Shown here in pieces: positions 8,126 through 16,814 of a stretch of DNA of 64,000 nt. Source of the DNA: Flagellimonas myxillae. Its GTDB lineage: Bacteria > Bacteroidota > Bacteroidia > Flavobacteriales > Flavobacteriaceae. The notes under the pieces are model-generated. The model was not told the origin of the DNA, did not search any database, and was given only the letters and a program-made list of their open reading frames with translations. The translations under genes were made by a program, and so were the position numbers. How positions within the stretch are numbered: the stretch's first letter is position 1; the number at the start of each line of letters is the position of its first letter. The DNA is taken from contig NZ_JAMFLY010000001.1 in NCBI RefSeq assembly GCF_023502235.1, positions 558,001 through 622,000 on the forward strand. Direction: 5' to 3'.

Positions 8126-9972
8126 TGGCGGACATCATTAAACTTTTACCAGACCATGTTGCCAACCAAATTGCAGCAGGGGAAGTGGTTCAGCGCCCAG
8201 CTTCGGTGGTAAAGGAATTGTTGGAGAATGCCATTGATGCAGGGGCCACCTTGATCAAACTGATTGTTAAGGACGGGGGTAAGACGCTAATCCAGGTTGT
8301 GGACAATGGTCAGGGGATGAGCGAAACAGATGCTCGGCTTTCCTTTGAACGCCACGCCACCTCCAAGATTTCCAATGCGCAGGATTTGTTTAACCTACAA
8401 ACCAAAGGTTTCCGTGGTGAGGCATTGGCCTCCATTGCGGCGATTGCCCACGTAGATATGCTTACCCGGGTTGCAGCTATGGATGTGGGAACCCACATTA
8501 AGATTGAAGGGAGCAAGGTAGTATCACAAGAAGTGGTGGCTACGCCCAAGGGCACTTCAATTTCCGTGAAAAACCTCTTTTTCAATATTCCGGCAAGGCG
8601 TAACTTTTTAAAATCCAACCAGGTTGAGCTACGGCATATCACGGATGAATTTCATCGTGTAGCACTAGTGCATCCCAATGTCGAATTTCACTTTTATAAC
8701 AATGGTTCGGAGATATTTAATCTACCAAGAGCCAGTCATCGTCAGCGCATAAGCCATGTTTTTGGAAGCAAAATGACAGAGCGTCTGGTCCCGGTGGAAG
8801 AAGAAACCGAGGTTGTCAATATTACCGGATTTATCTGTAAAGCAGAATTTGCCAAAAAGAGTAGGGGAGAGCAGTTTTTCTTCGCCAACAATAGATTCAT
8901 TAAAAGTCCTTACTTGCATCATGCAGTCGTATCGGCTTTTGAGGGACTCATAAAACCTGATGCATTTCCGGGCTATTTTATCTATTTAGAAGTGGACCCC
9001 AAGTCCATAGATATCAACATCCACCCGACCAAAACCGAAGTAAAGTTTGATGATGAGCATACTCTTTATGCGATGTTACGGTCTACGGTAAAGCACAGTT
9101 TGGGTCAATTTAATATAGCGCCGGTCCTGGATTTTGAGCACGACCCCAATCTGGATACACCCTATGCCTATAAGGAAAAGGGGGTCGTATTGCCAAAGGT
9201 TACGGTCGATGCCAGTTTTAATCCTTTTCAGGAGACAACGAAAAATGTTGGTGGCCGAACAAGCACGTTCAAAAAGGAAAGTGCCAAGGGATGGGAAAAC
9301 CTATACCAAGGGCTGGATTTGGATGAATCAGGCGGTTTTAGCAGCGTGGAAATTGAGACGGAAACTGTAGTGCAAGGGACCATTTACGCTGAAAATGAAA
9401 TGGAAGCGCAGACGGGTACGACCTTTCAGCTTCAAAGAAAATATGTGGTCAGCACCATCAAGTCGGGCATGTTGGTAGTGCACCAAAATAGGGCGCACGA
9501 ACGCATTCTCTTTGAAAAGTTCTTGGGCGAGATCACGGTAAAGGAAGGGATAAGCCAACAGTTGTTATTTCCATTGGAGCTATCTTTTACCAAACAGGAT
9601 GTGGAGGTATTGAAAGAGGTAAGGGAGAGTTTGTACAATGTTGGATTCGCCTTTGAAAACCTGGACCAGGAAACTGTAAAAGTGACAGGGGTGCCGGTAT
9701 TGGTCTCCGAAAGTGGGATTGGCACGGTATTGGATCGGTTGATTGCAGACTATAAGGAAGGCTATCAAGGCGGTTCAATTTCGCAGGCTGAACTGCTGGC
9801 ACAGGCTTTATCGCGAAATTTGGCCGTGAAGACGGGTGAGCTTTTGGATACCGAGTCCCAGCTGGCTCTGGTAAATGATCTGTTCGGATGCAAGGAACCC
9901 GCATTAAGCCCTTCCCAAAAACAAACGTACACCATTATCTCCGAAGGGGATATCGATAAAAAATTGAACTAA
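8125..9972 (+). CDS. mutL: DNA mismatch repair protein MutL
   Basis: A 615-residue MutL. The N-terminal GHKL ATPase is complete: ELLENAIDAGAT, VDNGQGM, FERHATSKI and GFRGEALASIAA in the first 100 residues, followed by the S5-like domain (NPTK-type INIHPTKTEVKF near 306). The C-terminal dimerisation domain lacks a clear endonuclease site: the DQHA-type motif reads VVHQNRAHER, and the CPHGRP-type motif is replaced by CKEPALSPSQ near the C-terminus. So it probably acts as a matchmaker rather than a nickase. It is followed directly, with no gap, by the first rhomboid gene. Confidence 0.95.
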   Translation: MADIIKLLPDHVANQIAAGEVVQRPASVVKELLENAIDAGATLIKLIVKDGGKTLIQVVDNGQGMSETDARLSFERHATSKISNAQDLFNLQTKGFRGEALASIAAIAHVDMLTRVAAMDVGTHIKIEGSKVVSQEVVATPKGTSISVKNLFFNIPARRNFLKSNQVELRHITDEFHRVALVHPNVEFHFYNNGSEIFNLPRASHRQRISHVFGSKMTERLVPVEEETEVVNITGFICKAEFAKKSRGEQFFFANNRFIKSPYLHHAVVSAFEGLIKPDAFPGYFIYLEVDPKSIDINIHPTKTEVKFDDEHTLYAMLRSTVKHSLGQFNIAPVLDFEHDPNLDTPYAYKEKGVVLPKVTVDASFNPFQETTKNVGGRTSTFKKESAKGWENLYQGLDLDESGGFSSVEIETETVVQGTIYAENEMEAQTGTTFQLQRKYVVSTIKSGMLVVHQNRAHERILFEKFLGEITVKEGISQQLLFPLELSFTKQDVEVLKEVRESLYNVGFAFENLDQETVKVTGVPVLVSESGIGTVLDRLIADYKEGYQGGSISQAELLAQALSRNLAVKTGELLDTESQLALVNDLFGCKEPALSPSQKQTYTIISEGDIDKKLN

Positions 9973-10707
9973 ATGGGTAGATTGACAGAGGCAGTAAAGC
10001 ACTTATTGATAATCAATGTCATTTTGTTTTTTGCCACCCAAATATATGGGGACCAAATGTACCAGTGGTTATCACTTTGGTTTCCCGAGAACAACAACTT
10101 TCGATGGTGGCAGGTAGTCTCCCACATGTTCATGCATGGCGGACTTATGCATATTGTCTTTAACATGTATGCGTTATGGGCTTTTGGAACCCCTTTGGAG
10201 CAAGTCTGGGGCAGAAATAAGTTTTTGTTCTTTTATTTCTCCGCTGGTCTGGGTTCGGCAATGCTGCACTCCGCAGTAAACTTTTATCTGTTTAATGAAG
10301 GGTTGACTGCCTTGATTGATGCAGGCATGACCAAAAATCAAGTTTTGGAGATTCTATCTAGGGGGCAATACAGTCCAGACTGGTATAACCTGGCCTCCCG
10401 AAGCACCATAGATAATTTCTTAACCGCTTACAATACCCCGGCCGTTGGGGCTTCAGGTGCCATTTACGGGATTTTGGTCGCCTTTGCCTTTATGTACTCG
10501 GAGGCACGACTTATGTTGATTTTCCTTCCGGTTCCAATTAAGGCCAAGTACTTTGTTCCTCTATTGTTGTTGGGGGATTTAATTTTTGGCATTGGTAATG
10601 TAAACACAGGGGTGGCCCATTTCGCCCATATTGGTGGAGCGCTTATTGGATTCATCATGATGTGGTATTGGAAAAAGAATCAGTTTAACCAAAACCGATG
10701 GGATTGA
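9973..10707 (+). CDS. Rhomboid-family intramembrane serine protease (first of a tandem pair)
   Basis: A 244-residue polytopic protein with about six transmembrane segments. The catalytic dyad is Ser161 in GASG (159-162) and His219 in HFAHIGG; the HxxxN-type motif HMFMHGGLMHIVFN is at 51-64. An unusual hydrophilic insert of about 40 residues (around 108-150) separates two membrane segments. Rhomboids cleave transmembrane helices of other membrane proteins; substrates are unknown. The ATG directly follows the mutL stop, and the second rhomboid begins 3 bp after this one. Confidence 0.93.
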   Translation: MGRLTEAVKHLLIINVILFFATQIYGDQMYQWLSLWFPENNNFRWWQVVSHMFMHGGLMHIVFNMYALWAFGTPLEQVWGRNKFLFFYFSAGLGSAMLHSAVNFYLFNEGLTALIDAGMTKNQVLEILSRGQYSPDWYNLASRSTIDNFLTAYNTPAVGASGAIYGILVAFAFMYSEARLMLIFLPVPIKAKYFVPLLLLGDLIFGIGNVNTGVAHFAHIGGALIGFIMMWYWKKNQFNQNRWD

Positions 10708-10710
10708 GCA

Positions 10711-11577
10711 ATGGCTAGCGGAGGGATCAAATATTATTTTGCGCGACTAAGCATAGCTGAAAAGTTGATCGCTATCAATGTCCTGGTTTTTATTGTTGAA
10801 GGACTTGCATTGGCTTTGTACGATATACCCCTTTCCAATTGGTTTCAGTTGCCCAAGGATTATTTGGAGTTTTTTGGACAACCCTGGTCCTTGATCACCT
10901 ATTCCTTTTTCCATGCAAGTTTGGGACATATCTTTTGGAATATGATCATGCTATATTTCTCGGGGCGTATCTTTCTAAATCTTTTTGATAACCAGAGATT
11001 CCTGAATGTTTACTTCTTGGGAGTCCTTGTTGGGGGATTGGTGTTTTTGCTTAGTTACAACTTCTTTCCCACCTTACTGTCCAGCAATACGGTATTGATC
11101 GGTGCCTCGGCTGGGGTAACCGCTGTTTTGATTTTTATTTGCGCCTATATTCCCAATCAGGAAGTACGCCTGATCTTCTTCAATGTGAAGCTATGGTATA
11201 TAGGGGCCTTTTTTGTATTAGTGGATTTGATCCAGATACCGGGTGGTGGAAATGTAGGAGGCAGATTGGCCCATTTGGGAGGTGCCCTGCTGGGTTATGT
11301 ATATGCCAGGCAACTGTTGAAAGGAAATGATATTGGTTCAGGTTTTGCCAAATTCTGGAAGGGTTTTGCACAAATTTTTAAACCCCAGGAAAAGAAAGCT
11401 CCACTTAAGACAGTCTATAAAAAGAAAGAATCCAAGGCCAAAAGCAAAGCGGATTACGATAAGGCTGCACATCAGAAAAAAATAGACGATATCTTGGACA
11501 AAATAAGCAAATCGGGTTACGAGAGCCTCTCTAAAGCTGAAAAGGATTTTTTGTTCAAAGCAGGAAAAGAAGACTGA
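10711..11577 (+). CDS. Rhomboid-family intramembrane protease with cytosolic C-terminal tail
   Basis: A 288-residue rhomboid: HASLGHIFWNM at 68-78, catalytic GASAG with Ser133, and His188 in RLAHLGGALLGY. After the last membrane helix comes a Lys-rich tail (about 215-288; KKAPLKTVYKKKESKAKSKA) ending in DDILDKISKSGYESLSKAEKDFLFKAGKE, a small domain seen at the C-terminus of Bacteroidota rhomboids (DUF6576-like). The tail could bind nucleic acid, membrane lipids or a partner; unknown. Not an obvious recent duplicate of the neighbouring rhomboid, since the two differ outside the catalytic motifs. Confidence 0.92.
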   Translation: MASGGIKYYFARLSIAEKLIAINVLVFIVEGLALALYDIPLSNWFQLPKDYLEFFGQPWSLITYSFFHASLGHIFWNMIMLYFSGRIFLNLFDNQRFLNVYFLGVLVGGLVFLLSYNFFPTLLSSNTVLIGASAGVTAVLIFICAYIPNQEVRLIFFNVKLWYIGAFFVLVDLIQIPGGGNVGGRLAHLGGALLGYVYARQLLKGNDIGSGFAKFWKGFAQIFKPQEKKAPLKTVYKKKESKAKSKADYDKAAHQKKIDDILDKISKSGYESLSKAEKDFLFKAGKED

Positions 11578-11580
11578 GTT

Positions 11581-12633
11581 TTGAAGAAACGTTCCAGGGG
11601 TTTTAATAAGGTCATGTATGGAATCAACTTATTGTTTGGGTTGATAACGCTTGTTGCCTTGATTGTGGCTTTTATTCCTGTTACCTATTTACCCGCATTG
11701 TCCGCCATTAGTTTTTTGGTGCCAGCACTAATAAGTATTCATGTGGCCTTTGTGCTATTTTGGTTTGTAAGGAAGAAAAGGTACATGTTGCTATCCGGCG
11801 CATTAGTGGTCATATGGTATATGTTACTTGGGACTTTCTATCGATTTTCTGGTCCAAGTAATGCCGATGCCGATTCCGAGAAGAGCCTGTCCGTGATGTC
11901 GTTTAATTCTCGGCGCTTTAATGAACATAGGCAGTTGGATCGGGACAATGTGGATAGTTTGATTTTGGACTTTGTTACCGAAAAAGACCCGGATATTCTG
12001 TGTTTCCAAGAGTGCTATTATCTGATGAAGCGAAATGGGGCCTTGGGGCAATATAAATACCGCTATGTGGACTACGAATGGGGAAAACCTGCAAAGAGGG
12101 TTATTCAGGCCATATATTCCAAATACCCGATCATTAAAAAAGATTCCATTTTGTTTCCCAAAAGTTCCAATAGTGCCATTTATGCTGATATCCAATACGG
12201 GAATGATACCTTAAGAATCTATAATGTGCATTTGCAATCGTTTAGCATTATTCCGGAGTTTGATGCCATTACCAACCAAAAATCATCCAAATTGTTGGCT
12301 AGATCCAAACAAGTTATGCTCAAACAGCATGAGCAAGTGAATTTGGTAAAGGAAAGTATGCGTCAAAATCCCTATAAAAAAATCGTGGTTGGGGATTTTA
12401 ACAACACCCAATACTCCAATGTGTATCAGACTATTAAGGGTGAAATGACCGATACTTTTTTAGAAAAGGGAAGCAGTTTTGGACGAACCTATAATTTGTT
12501 GGGTTTTCCAATGCGAATCGATTATATCCTAGCAGATCCCAGCATTGAAGTAGTTTCCCATAAGAATTTTAATGAGAAGTTGTCTGATCACTATCCGGTC
12601 ATGGCCATCTTACGCATCAAGGAAGATCATTAA
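11581..12633 (+). CDS. Membrane-anchored endonuclease/exonuclease/phosphatase (EEP) family protein
   Basis: A 350-residue protein with two to three N-terminal transmembrane helices (residues about 13-105) and an EEP fold: MSFNSRRF, DILCFQECYY with the metal-binding Glu near 142, IYNVHLQS, VVGDFNNTQYS and the terminal SDHYPVMA. EEP proteins hydrolyse phosphodiesters in nucleic acids, phospholipids or sugar phosphates; the substrate cannot be told. The start is TTG, 3 bp after the rhomboid stop; the next ATG (11614) would fall just before the first helix. Its 3' end overlaps the converging DUF6122 gene by 24 bp. Confidence 0.87.
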   Translation: MKKRSRGFNKVMYGINLLFGLITLVALIVAFIPVTYLPALSAISFLVPALISIHVAFVLFWFVRKKRYMLLSGALVVIWYMLLGTFYRFSGPSNADADSEKSLSVMSFNSRRFNEHRQLDRDNVDSLILDFVTEKDPDILCFQECYYLMKRNGALGQYKYRYVDYEWGKPAKRVIQAIYSKYPIIKKDSILFPKSSNSAIYADIQYGNDTLRIYNVHLQSFSIIPEFDAITNQKSSKLLARSKQVMLKQHEQVNLVKESMRQNPYKKIVVGDFNNTQYSNVYQTIKGEMTDTFLEKGSSFGRTYNLLGFPMRIDYILADPSIEVVSHKNFNEKLSDHYPVMAILRIKEDH

Positions 12634-12930
12634 GCAGTCCACCAAGTCGGCTATGATGTGAATGATCAAGGCCAATCCAATTATACGTGTAGGTCTAAAG
12701 AAGGGTAAAATACAATACACCAAAATGGCCCAATAGCTATGCAAAGGATGAAAATTGATGCTGCACCGTTGCGGGTCAAATATGGGGTTGGCCCAAAGAT
12801 GGTCGATATCAATAAGGATTCCGGCCATTAACAAAAGACTAATCCGCACCCGATGGTTCGGAAAACATAAAAAGCCAATTGCGATGGGAACCAAAAAGTG
12901 AATGCCATAATGGAGGATAAACCTAAGCAT
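12610..12930 (-). CDS. DUF6122-like small integral membrane protein
   Basis: A 106-residue hydrophobic protein with three or four helices: LRFILHYGIHFLVPIAIGFL, ISLLLMAGILIDIDHLWA, SYWAILVYCILPFF and IIGLALIIHIIADLVDCLM. His/Asp residues inside helices (HYGIHF, DIDH, HIIADLVD) recall YdjM/DUF457-like membrane metal-dependent hydrolases, but this is only a resemblance. Overlaps the WbqC gene by 8 bp, so it is the last gene of that run. Function unknown. Confidence 0.72.
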   Translation of the reverse strand: MLRFILHYGIHFLVPIAIGFLCFPNHRVRISLLLMAGILIDIDHLWANPIFDPQRCSINFHPLHSYWAILVYCILPFFRPTRIIGLALIIHIIADLVDCLMIFLDA

Positions 12931-13558
12931 TCAAAAAATCCAATTGAAGGTTCTGTAAATACGAAACAGTATTGGGTCCTTCGTTAAAAAGTAAATCCAA
13001 AATGCTAAGATTGGGCAAAAAATCATGGCGTTCCCCAAACACTTGCACATATTCCGGAGCACCGAAGGATAATGGCCTTTTGGCTTCCACCAAAAATCGA
13101 GCATCCAGTAAATTATCTGGCGACACTTTGTAGCTAGTGGTCCGCTCCGCATTAAAGTCCAATCCAAGACAGTCACCCAGGGTTTGAATGGTTTTTAAAT
13201 TGAACTGAAAAAGGGAGGATATGGTGCCTTCGAACAAAGGTCTAAGGTCATCTTCATAAAATTCAAAAAAGGGAGATGTGCGGTACGCAGTTTCCAAGGT
13301 ACGCCAGTGCAGTTTCGTCCAATTTGTTGAACTATCCGGCACCACATCCCTGTATTTTTGCCTTCCTTCTTTCCCGCCTACATGTTTAATGGGAATGTTG
13401 AGCATGTGCCTACCTTGGTCTGTGCATATATAGCATCGATTGCGATAGGTTTGTTTTTGAAAATTGTCCTGCGCCTCCCAGATTATCTCCTTTTGGACCA
13501 TTACGGCAAAAGTGGCAATGCTTGGAAAATAGGTTGGATGTAGCAGAATCTTGGACAT
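12923..13558 (-). CDS. WbqC-like family protein
   Basis: A 211-residue soluble protein of the WbqC-like family: HPTYFPSIATFAVMVQKEIIWEAQDNFQKQTYRNRCYI at the N-terminus and WRTLETAYRTSPFFEFYEDDL near the middle. Family members occur in polysaccharide loci and may modify sugars or transfer acyl groups; activity is not established. It lies between lepB and DUF6122 in the conserved flavobacterial order parA-parB-DUF5683-dapB-lepB-WbqC. The gap upstream to lepB contains a heptamer tandem repeat. Confidence 0.83.
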   Translation of the reverse strand: MSKILLHPTYFPSIATFAVMVQKEIIWEAQDNFQKQTYRNRCYICTDQGRHMLNIPIKHVGGKEGRQKYRDVVPDSSTNWTKLHWRTLETAYRTSPFFEFYEDDLRPLFEGTISSLFQFNLKTIQTLGDCLGLDFNAERTTSYKVSPDNLLDARFLVEAKRPLSFGAPEYVQVFGERHDFLPNLSILDLLFNEGPNTVSYLQNLQLDFLNA

Positions 13559-13594
13559 ATTTTAAGTGCTTTGTCCCTAAGTAATTTGTTAATT

Positions 13595-13678
13595 TCTACA
13601 GTCTACAGTCTACAGTCTACAGTCTACAGTCTACAGTCTACAGTCTACAGTCTACAGTCTATGGTCTACAGTCTATGG
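13595..13678. repeat. Heptanucleotide tandem repeat (TCTACAG)n
   Basis: Twelve consecutive 7-bp units: nine perfect TCTACAG, then TCTATGG, TCTACAG, TCTATGG. It begins 37 bp upstream of the WbqC start and ends 4 bp from the lepB stop codon. Copy number is likely variable because 7-bp units slip readily; it is outside coding sequence so no frame switching is expected. Confidence 0.95.
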
Positions 13679-13681
13679 TCG

Positions 13682-15424
13682 TTAATCTGTTTTTTTATTT
13701 CGTCGCTTTCTGAAAAAGTCGTATACAAACCAGCCCAAAATTACGGCAACAAAATACCAACGATAGGAAACGGGCTCTCCACTTCCTCCAACGGTGGTAA
13801 ACACCCTTTCCCATCTTGGGCGCCAGCTAAAAAGACCATCTTTGAAGTTGTCAAAACTCATCCATAAAAACACGGGTTTACCAACAATGTGGTTGGCAGG
13901 AACATAACCCCATGCACGACTGTCTTCAGAACTGTCCCGGTTATCTCCCATCATCCAGTAATAGTCTTGTTTAAAGGTGTAGGAATTGGTATCCTCACCA
14001 TTGATGAAAATCTTCTGTCCTGTAACTTTTACATCGTTGTTTTCATAATCCCGGATAATCTTTTTGTACAAAGGGATGGTCCTATGGTTTATTTCCACTG
14101 TTGCACCCGCTTCTGGAAGGTAAATTGGGCCAAAGTTATCATTGTTCCATGGGTAGAGATTTGGCTTTTGCGGAAATGCCCCACCATAGTCACCTTTCTC
14201 TTCGTTGGTACGCACCACGGAATCTATTTCGGGATTGGCCCTCAATTGGGCAACCATTTCATCGGTCATATTGGCCAAACGGGACAAAGGTCTTTCTTCG
14301 GAAAGGGATAAGCGCAATTGCCTGATAACCTCTGTAGGGATGCCTTTAATACCGGTAATGATCTCAATTTGTCCCTTTGGATTTTTATAGGCCCCTTGGA
14401 TATACGGGGAAAGGCCATTCGCTTGGGCATCGTTCAGGGAATTGGCAAAGTATTTTCTGGAATAGTCTGCCGCATCAACTTCTGCCAAAGCCTTGCTAGA
14501 AACCCCTTTTTTGGAAAAAATAGTATAGAAATACATGACTTTGGCACGATCGGACAATTTTAACCTTTCTCCATTTATGTGCACAAAACCGTCGATTACC
14601 GCTAGGGAATCACCTGGGGTGCCCACGCAGCGTTTTACATAATTTGATTTCTTATCTATGGGTTTTTTTACTGCTTTATCCGCCCTAAAAAACTGGTATA
14701 GGGTGTCGGAAGGCAGACTGAAAACCACAATGTCGTTCTTCTTAACCGTATTAAATCCAGGCAATCGCATATAGGGCAACTGCAGTTTGTTGATCCACGA
14801 TGTCTTGTAGGTTTCTGGGTCTACGTCGGCAAGGTAGGATCTCTTTTTTATAACCGGTAGGGTATCGTGAACCATGGGTGCCGCCAAAGTGGTCATGGGG
14901 ACACGTGCCCCATAATGGAATTTGCTCACAAACAGAAAATCCCCAATGCGAAGGGTTCTTTCCAAGGATCCCGTCGGAATCACATAGGGCTGAATAAAGT
15001 AGGTATGTACGAAGGTAGCGGCCACAATGGCAAATACAATGGAACTAACCCATTCTCCCAAACCAGTTCTAGGTTTTAGGCTTCTATCTTCTATATAGGT
15101 AACATCCTCGGCGTAGTTGACGTAATAGATGTAAAATCCTAGGGTGAGGATAACCGCCCAGGTGTCCACCAATTTGTTCTTGCCAAAACTTCTGATGGTC
15201 TCTACCCAGACCACAGGGAACATCAATAAATTAATTATGGGAATGAACAGTAACAGCACCCACCACCAAGGTCTGTTGATGATTTTCATAAGTACAATGC
15301 CGTTATAAACGGGAATTGCGGCTTCCCAAGCCTTTCGACCTGCTTTTACATAGAGTTTCCAAGTACCCAAAAAGTGTATGACCTGAATGATCAAGATAAA
15401 AATGATCCACTGTGTACCGTCCAT
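13682..15424 (-). CDS. lepB: Signal peptidase I, large Bacteroidota form
   Basis: A 580-residue signal peptidase I, about twice the usual size. Residues 1-110 hold three or four extra membrane helices (DUF5684-like). The S26 domain follows: a helix near 126-145, then catalytic Ser153 in IPTGSLERTL, general-base Lys264 in NYVKRCVGTPGDS, and box E GDNRDSSEDSRAWGYVP near 505-521. A C-terminal helix (WYFVAVILGWFVYDFF) ends in a basic tail. It removes signal peptides from Sec-exported proteins at the inner membrane. A roughly 200-residue insert between boxes D and E is typical for the phylum. Downstream of dapB with a 46-bp gap. Confidence 0.94.
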   Translation of the reverse strand: MDGTQWIIFILIIQVIHFLGTWKLYVKAGRKAWEAAIPVYNGIVLMKIINRPWWWVLLLFIPIINLLMFPVVWVETIRSFGKNKLVDTWAVILTLGFYIYYVNYAEDVTYIEDRSLKPRTGLGEWVSSIVFAIVAATFVHTYFIQPYVIPTGSLERTLRIGDFLFVSKFHYGARVPMTTLAAPMVHDTLPVIKKRSYLADVDPETYKTSWINKLQLPYMRLPGFNTVKKNDIVVFSLPSDTLYQFFRADKAVKKPIDKKSNYVKRCVGTPGDSLAVIDGFVHINGERLKLSDRAKVMYFYTIFSKKGVSSKALAEVDAADYSRKYFANSLNDAQANGLSPYIQGAYKNPKGQIEIITGIKGIPTEVIRQLRLSLSEERPLSRLANMTDEMVAQLRANPEIDSVVRTNEEKGDYGGAFPQKPNLYPWNNDNFGPIYLPEAGATVEINHRTIPLYKKIIRDYENNDVKVTGQKIFINGEDTNSYTFKQDYYWMMGDNRDSSEDSRAWGYVPANHIVGKPVFLWMSFDNFKDGLFSWRPRWERVFTTVGGSGEPVSYRWYFVAVILGWFVYDFFRKRRNKKTD

Positions 15425-15470
15425 AAAAAGTTTATTTGTGAGACTTAAAGTCCAGCTTGTTGTTACTTAG

Positions 15471-16172
15471 TTAAGTGAGATTTAACACATCTTTCATTGA
15501 AAAAATGCCCTTTTTTTCCCGAATCCATTCTGCTGCGATTACTGCCCCCAGTGCGAATCCTTCGCGGTTATGGGCAGTGTGCTTTATTTCAATGTCATCT
15601 ACCTTGCTTCCATAGGAAATGGTATGGGTTCCGGGCACGGTTCCTTCTCGTTTAGAATGAATTGGAATCGTATATGCATCTGCTTCATCCAATTTCCAAT
15701 TGTCATAACCCGAATTTGAAATAATACCTTCGGCGAGGGTAATCGCAGTTCCGCTTGGTGCATCCAGTTTTTGGGTATGGTGAATTTCCTCCATAGCAAC
15801 CTTGTACTGATCCAATCCTTTCATCATTTTGGCCAAATAGGCGTTCAGTTCAAAGAACACATTCACCCCCAAACTAAAGTTTGAGGCATATATGAAAGCA
15901 CTTTTTTCCGCCTTGCAAATAGACTTGGCCTCGTTGAATTTATCCAACCACCCCGTGGTTCCTGAAATCACAGGAACACCATTTCTAAAACAGTTTGTGA
16001 TATTGGCAAAGGCCGCATCCGGGGTGCTAAAATCTATGGCTACATCCATACTCCCATACGGAATTTCAGTAGTGTCCACATCTACCCGGGCAATTATGTT
16101 GTGACCTCTTTCTTGGGCTATTTGCTCAATCATTTTTCCCATTTTGCCATAGCCGAACAGTCCAATATTCAT
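15471..16172 (-). CDS. dapB: 4-hydroxy-tetrahydrodipicolinate reductase
   Basis: A 233-residue DapB, NAD(P)H-dependent reductase of the lysine/diaminopimelate pathway. Visible: the dinucleotide-binding GYGKMGKMI at 7-15, DFSTPDAA, SGTTGW, the active-site stretch HHTQKLDAPSGTA and the C-terminal GAVIAAEWI. Short relative to proteobacterial DapB (about 270), as usual in Bacteroidota. It feeds meso-DAP into the peptidoglycan. The gap to DUF5683 is 3 bp and to lepB 46 bp, so the run is probably one transcription unit. Confidence 0.95.
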   Translation of the reverse strand: MNIGLFGYGKMGKMIEQIAQERGHNIIARVDVDTTEIPYGSMDVAIDFSTPDAAFANITNCFRNGVPVISGTTGWLDKFNEAKSICKAEKSAFIYASNFSLGVNVFFELNAYLAKMMKGLDQYKVAMEEIHHTQKLDAPSGTAITLAEGIISNSGYDNWKLDEADAYTIPIHSKREGTVPGTHTISYGSKVDDIEIKHTAHNREGFALGAVIAAEWIREKKGIFSMKDVLNLT

Positions 16173-16175
16173 ATA

Positions 16176-16814
16176 TCAATATTTTATGACCAAGGCCAGT
16201 CCATAATTGGGTTTATTGGTCAGGGGATTAAGGTCTAAATATGGTTGAAAGTCGATGACCAAGTCGTCATCTACATTGTATTGTTTTAAGTGGGAATCCA
16301 CATTGGCATCAATGATGTTCAGCGCATAGAGCGCGATGGTGATCAACAGCGCCAAATCCCGGTCCCGTTGTGTGCTTTCCTGTGCATCTTGTAAAGCTTC
16401 CAAGGAAATATCAGGTCCTTCTCCATCGCCGGTGATATCAAAAAACTCATCTTCCAGACCTACCCGCCTTCTTTTAAATGCGTCTCGGGCCCTATTGTAC
16501 TCCGTGTTGTTAAAGGAATAGGCGTAAATCCCCGTTCCGATGGCTCCCCAAACTAAAGGGGCCTTCCAGTACCGTTTGTTATAGATTTGCCCAAGACCCG
16601 GAAATATGGCGGAATAAAACGCGGCCTTACTTGGCGCCAGCGGGTTGATTTTCTTTTTTTCATAGGTCACTTCCTCAATGGTAATGCCTTTACCTTCGAG
16701 ATCTTGTGCCAAAGAGTCAATTTCGGGTGGGGGCGGTTGGATTTCATCCTCTTGGGCAAAGGAGAAGTTCAACAGAAAAACGAAAAAGCCCCAAAAAAGA
16801 AGGTTTTTACTCAC
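16176..16814 (-). CDS. DUF5683 domain protein, predicted envelope protein
   Basis: A 212-residue protein with a cleavable signal (LLFWGFFVFLLNFSFAQ), a proline-rich stretch (QPPPPEID), and a DUF5683 domain with KINPLAPSKAAFYSAIFPGLGQIYNKRYWKAPLVWGAIGTGIYAYSF. The FPGLGQIYN segment resembles TM2-type membrane motifs. Its start overlaps the parB end by 8 bp, a fixed arrangement in flavobacteria. Function unknown; cell-envelope location is inferred from the signal. Confidence 0.8.
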   Translation of the reverse strand: MSKNLLFWGFFVFLLNFSFAQEDEIQPPPPEIDSLAQDLEGKGITIEEVTYEKKKINPLAPSKAAFYSAIFPGLGQIYNKRYWKAPLVWGAIGTGIYAYSFNNTEYNRARDAFKRRRVGLEDEFFDITGDGEGPDISLEALQDAQESTQRDRDLALLITIALYALNIIDANVDSHLKQYNVDDDLVIDFQPYLDLNPLTNKPNYGLALVIKY

